Both the position numbers and the translations under genes were made by a program. The notes under the pieces were generated by a model. That model ran no database searches, was not told the origin of the DNA, and saw only the letters and a list, made by a program, of their open reading frames with translations. From Paludibacteraceae bacterium (GTDB lineage Bacteria; Bacteroidota; Bacteroidia; Bacteroidales; Paludibacteraceae): a DNA stretch of 15,008 nucleotides. Of the stretch, positions 13,903 through 15,008 are shown piece after piece. The DNA lies in NCBI GenBank assembly GCA_017646225.1, contig JAGCMZ010000169.1, positions 1-15,008 of the forward strand, read 5' to 3'. Position 1 is the first letter of the stretch. Each line of letters starts with the position of its first letter.

Positions 13903-15008
13903 TTATTGAACATATTCATAGCAACCAGCATCTGCCGTTCCGTCCGAAAGCCTGCTATTGCCATTTAAATCGAATGGGAATTCATTGGCAATAGAGTTAT
14001 CGGCAATGCCAATAGCACCCGATCCGGCTAACAAGTTAAAGTCGTACACATGGGGATAATCCTCTTCCCATTGTTGAAACGCATACTTAGGATCGGTGTT
14101 AAAGATACATTGCTTGTAAGGCGGATTGGTTATCGTGGTTACTTTATGGCGCAATAAGCAATGCGAAAACACGTACGCATCGGCGGGGGTCTCCTCGCAT
14201 TTAAACTGAATCTCGTTGGTATAACTACCGTACACAATTGAGTTGTACATTTTAGAAGCAAAAGGCATAGGCGCTGCCGTTGTGGCGGCATCGATGCGTC
14301 TATTTGAATACAACAAGATAGGATTGGTTCTACCACCCCAAGCAAATTGATAATAGTTAGCAAAGGTGCAATGTTTCCAGGTGTAATCGCCTCCTTGCAA
14401 AGCAACCACATAATTGCCCGCATTGTACAACAGTGAATTATTGACCGCCATTTTAGCATGTACAGCCTCTAGTACATTGCCGGTTGAATTGCGCAACATG
14501 GCATTTTCGATATACAACACTTGTTTTTCGATATCGGTACTGTCTACACGGATACCAAAATCGGTATTGCGCACATCTACGTGCACCAACCTATTTTCAA
14601 AACTACCTTGCGCAAACACAATACCGCCCCACTGACCCGAGCACAAATCGTAAGACAAAGGCGGAATGGTATTCATGTAATCGTCTCTATCGCCCCTAAA
14701 TTGAATAATTTGTTGGGCATTCCCCTCTGCCATCAACCTCCCTTCTACGTACAAAACGGCATATTTTCTGAAATACAACCTAGTTCCAGGCGCTAAGGTT
14801 AAGGTTGCACCGGGCAATACGCGCAACGTATCCGACACCAAATAAGGCAATTGTGCTGTTAAAAGGGTATCGGATGTTATGGTGAGTTGATGCAAGCGTT
14901 CTGCATTTTGGCCAAACGCCTCTAACTGCACCATTTGTTTCTTGCCATTGAGCGAGAAAAGAATCGAATCGGTTACCACAAAGGGATTGTTGGCATTAGA
15001 AGGATCGA
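13903..15008 (-). CDS. Beta-helix-type surface protein, C-terminal part (5' end outside the window)
   Basis: The frame is open to the right edge. A GTG at 14979 is not the start, because the frame continues upstream with DPSNANNPFVVTDS. The visible 367 residues begin with that short linker, which resembles the region after an N-terminal lipoprotein segment in Bacteroidetes beta-helix proteins. They continue with repeated short strands and turns: LRVLPGATLTLAPGTRLYF, then GxLxAEGNAQQIIQFRGD, GQWGGIVFAQGS and ENAMLRNSTGNVLEAVHA. This is the pattern of a right-handed parallel beta-helix, as in polysaccharide-active or adhesive surface proteins. The end (LNGNSRLSDGTADAGCYEY) matches the common closing motif of such proteins. 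The start and any signal lie outside the window. It heads a unit with the EEP-family gene 2 nt downstream. Substrate and role are unknown. Confidence 0.8.
   Translation of the reverse strand, partial: DPSNANNPFVVTDSILFSLNGKKQMVQLEAFGQNAERLHQLTITSDTLLTAQLPYLVSDTLRVLPGATLTLAPGTRLYFRKYAVLYVEGRLMAEGNAQQIIQFRGDRDDYMNTIPPLSYDLCSGQWGGIVFAQGSFENRLVHVDVRNTDFGIRVDSTDIEKQVLYIENAMLRNSTGNVLEAVHAKMAVNNSLLYNAGNYVVALQGGDYTWKHCTFANYYQFAWGGRTNPILLYSNRRIDAATTAAPMPFASKMYNSIVYGSYTNEIQFKCEETPADAYVFSHCLLRHKVTTITNPPYKQCIFNTDPKYAFQQWEEDYPHVYDFNLLAGSGAIGIADNSIANEFPFDLNGNSRLSDGTADAGCYEYVQ

Noticed and set aside
1..15008. Defence system, prophage or mobile element
   Set aside because: No transposase, integrase, nuclease-toxin pair, restriction gene or terminal repeats are seen; the only helicase has ordinary RecD/Dda-like motifs and no defence neighbours.

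Overview
The window comes from a Bacteroidetes chromosome, most likely order Bacteroidales. Several start regions carry the Bacteroidetes sigma-ABfr promoter pattern (TAnnTTTG at -7, in the best cases with TTTG/TTG about 19-20 nt upstream). Shine-Dalgarno sequences are mostly weak, and the gene families are typical of the phylum: a DUF3822-rsmD pair, a DUF5723-like outer-membrane protein, a reverse-type rubrerythrin and several lipoproteins. I see no tRNA or rRNA gene, insertion sequence, phage gene, CRISPR array or known defence system. The content is mostly core and cell-envelope genes, with some unusual local features.

Layout. 1-297 (+) is the 3' end of ftsZ, followed by a strong hairpin terminator. 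358-1501 (-) is a compact peroxide-stress operon: a PerR-type Fur regulator, a 39-residue rubredoxin-like protein, and a reverse rubrerythrin whose N-terminal domain resembles that small protein. A PerR-box-like palindrome lies just downstream of the operon promoter. 1695-2774 (+) is an LptF/LptG-family permease that seems to be transcribed with almost no leader. 2790-2960 (-) folds like a 6S RNA: closing stem, large central bubble, apical hairpin and T-run. 2986-3668 (-) holds two tandem paralogous small lipoproteins. 3828-5981 (+) is polynucleotide phosphorylase (pnp), interrupted by one in-frame TAA between the catalytic core and the KH-S1 RNA-binding part. A perfect 30-nt palindromic terminator separates it from the next convergent unit.

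6055-9442 (-) is a two-gene envelope unit, a large lipoprotein followed by a DUF5723-like outer-membrane barrel protein. 9510-10898 (-) is an SF1B RecD/Dda-like helicase. A strong promoter at 10975-11006 drives a membrane-anchored conserved protein (11051-11698, +). This is followed by overlapping DUF3822 and rsmD genes (11679-12936), with a terminator-shaped hairpin inside the first codons of the DUF3822 gene. On the minus strand, rsmD is met tail-to-tail (41-nt overlap) by a secreted endonuclease/exonuclease/phosphatase-family protein. That gene lies 2 nt downstream of a partial beta-helix surface protein running off the right edge.

Best leads: the interrupted pnp, the 6S-like RNA locus, the PerR box with its micro-rubredoxin operon, the paralogous three-cysteine lipoproteins, and a dispersed degenerate heptamer repeat at two intergenic sites.
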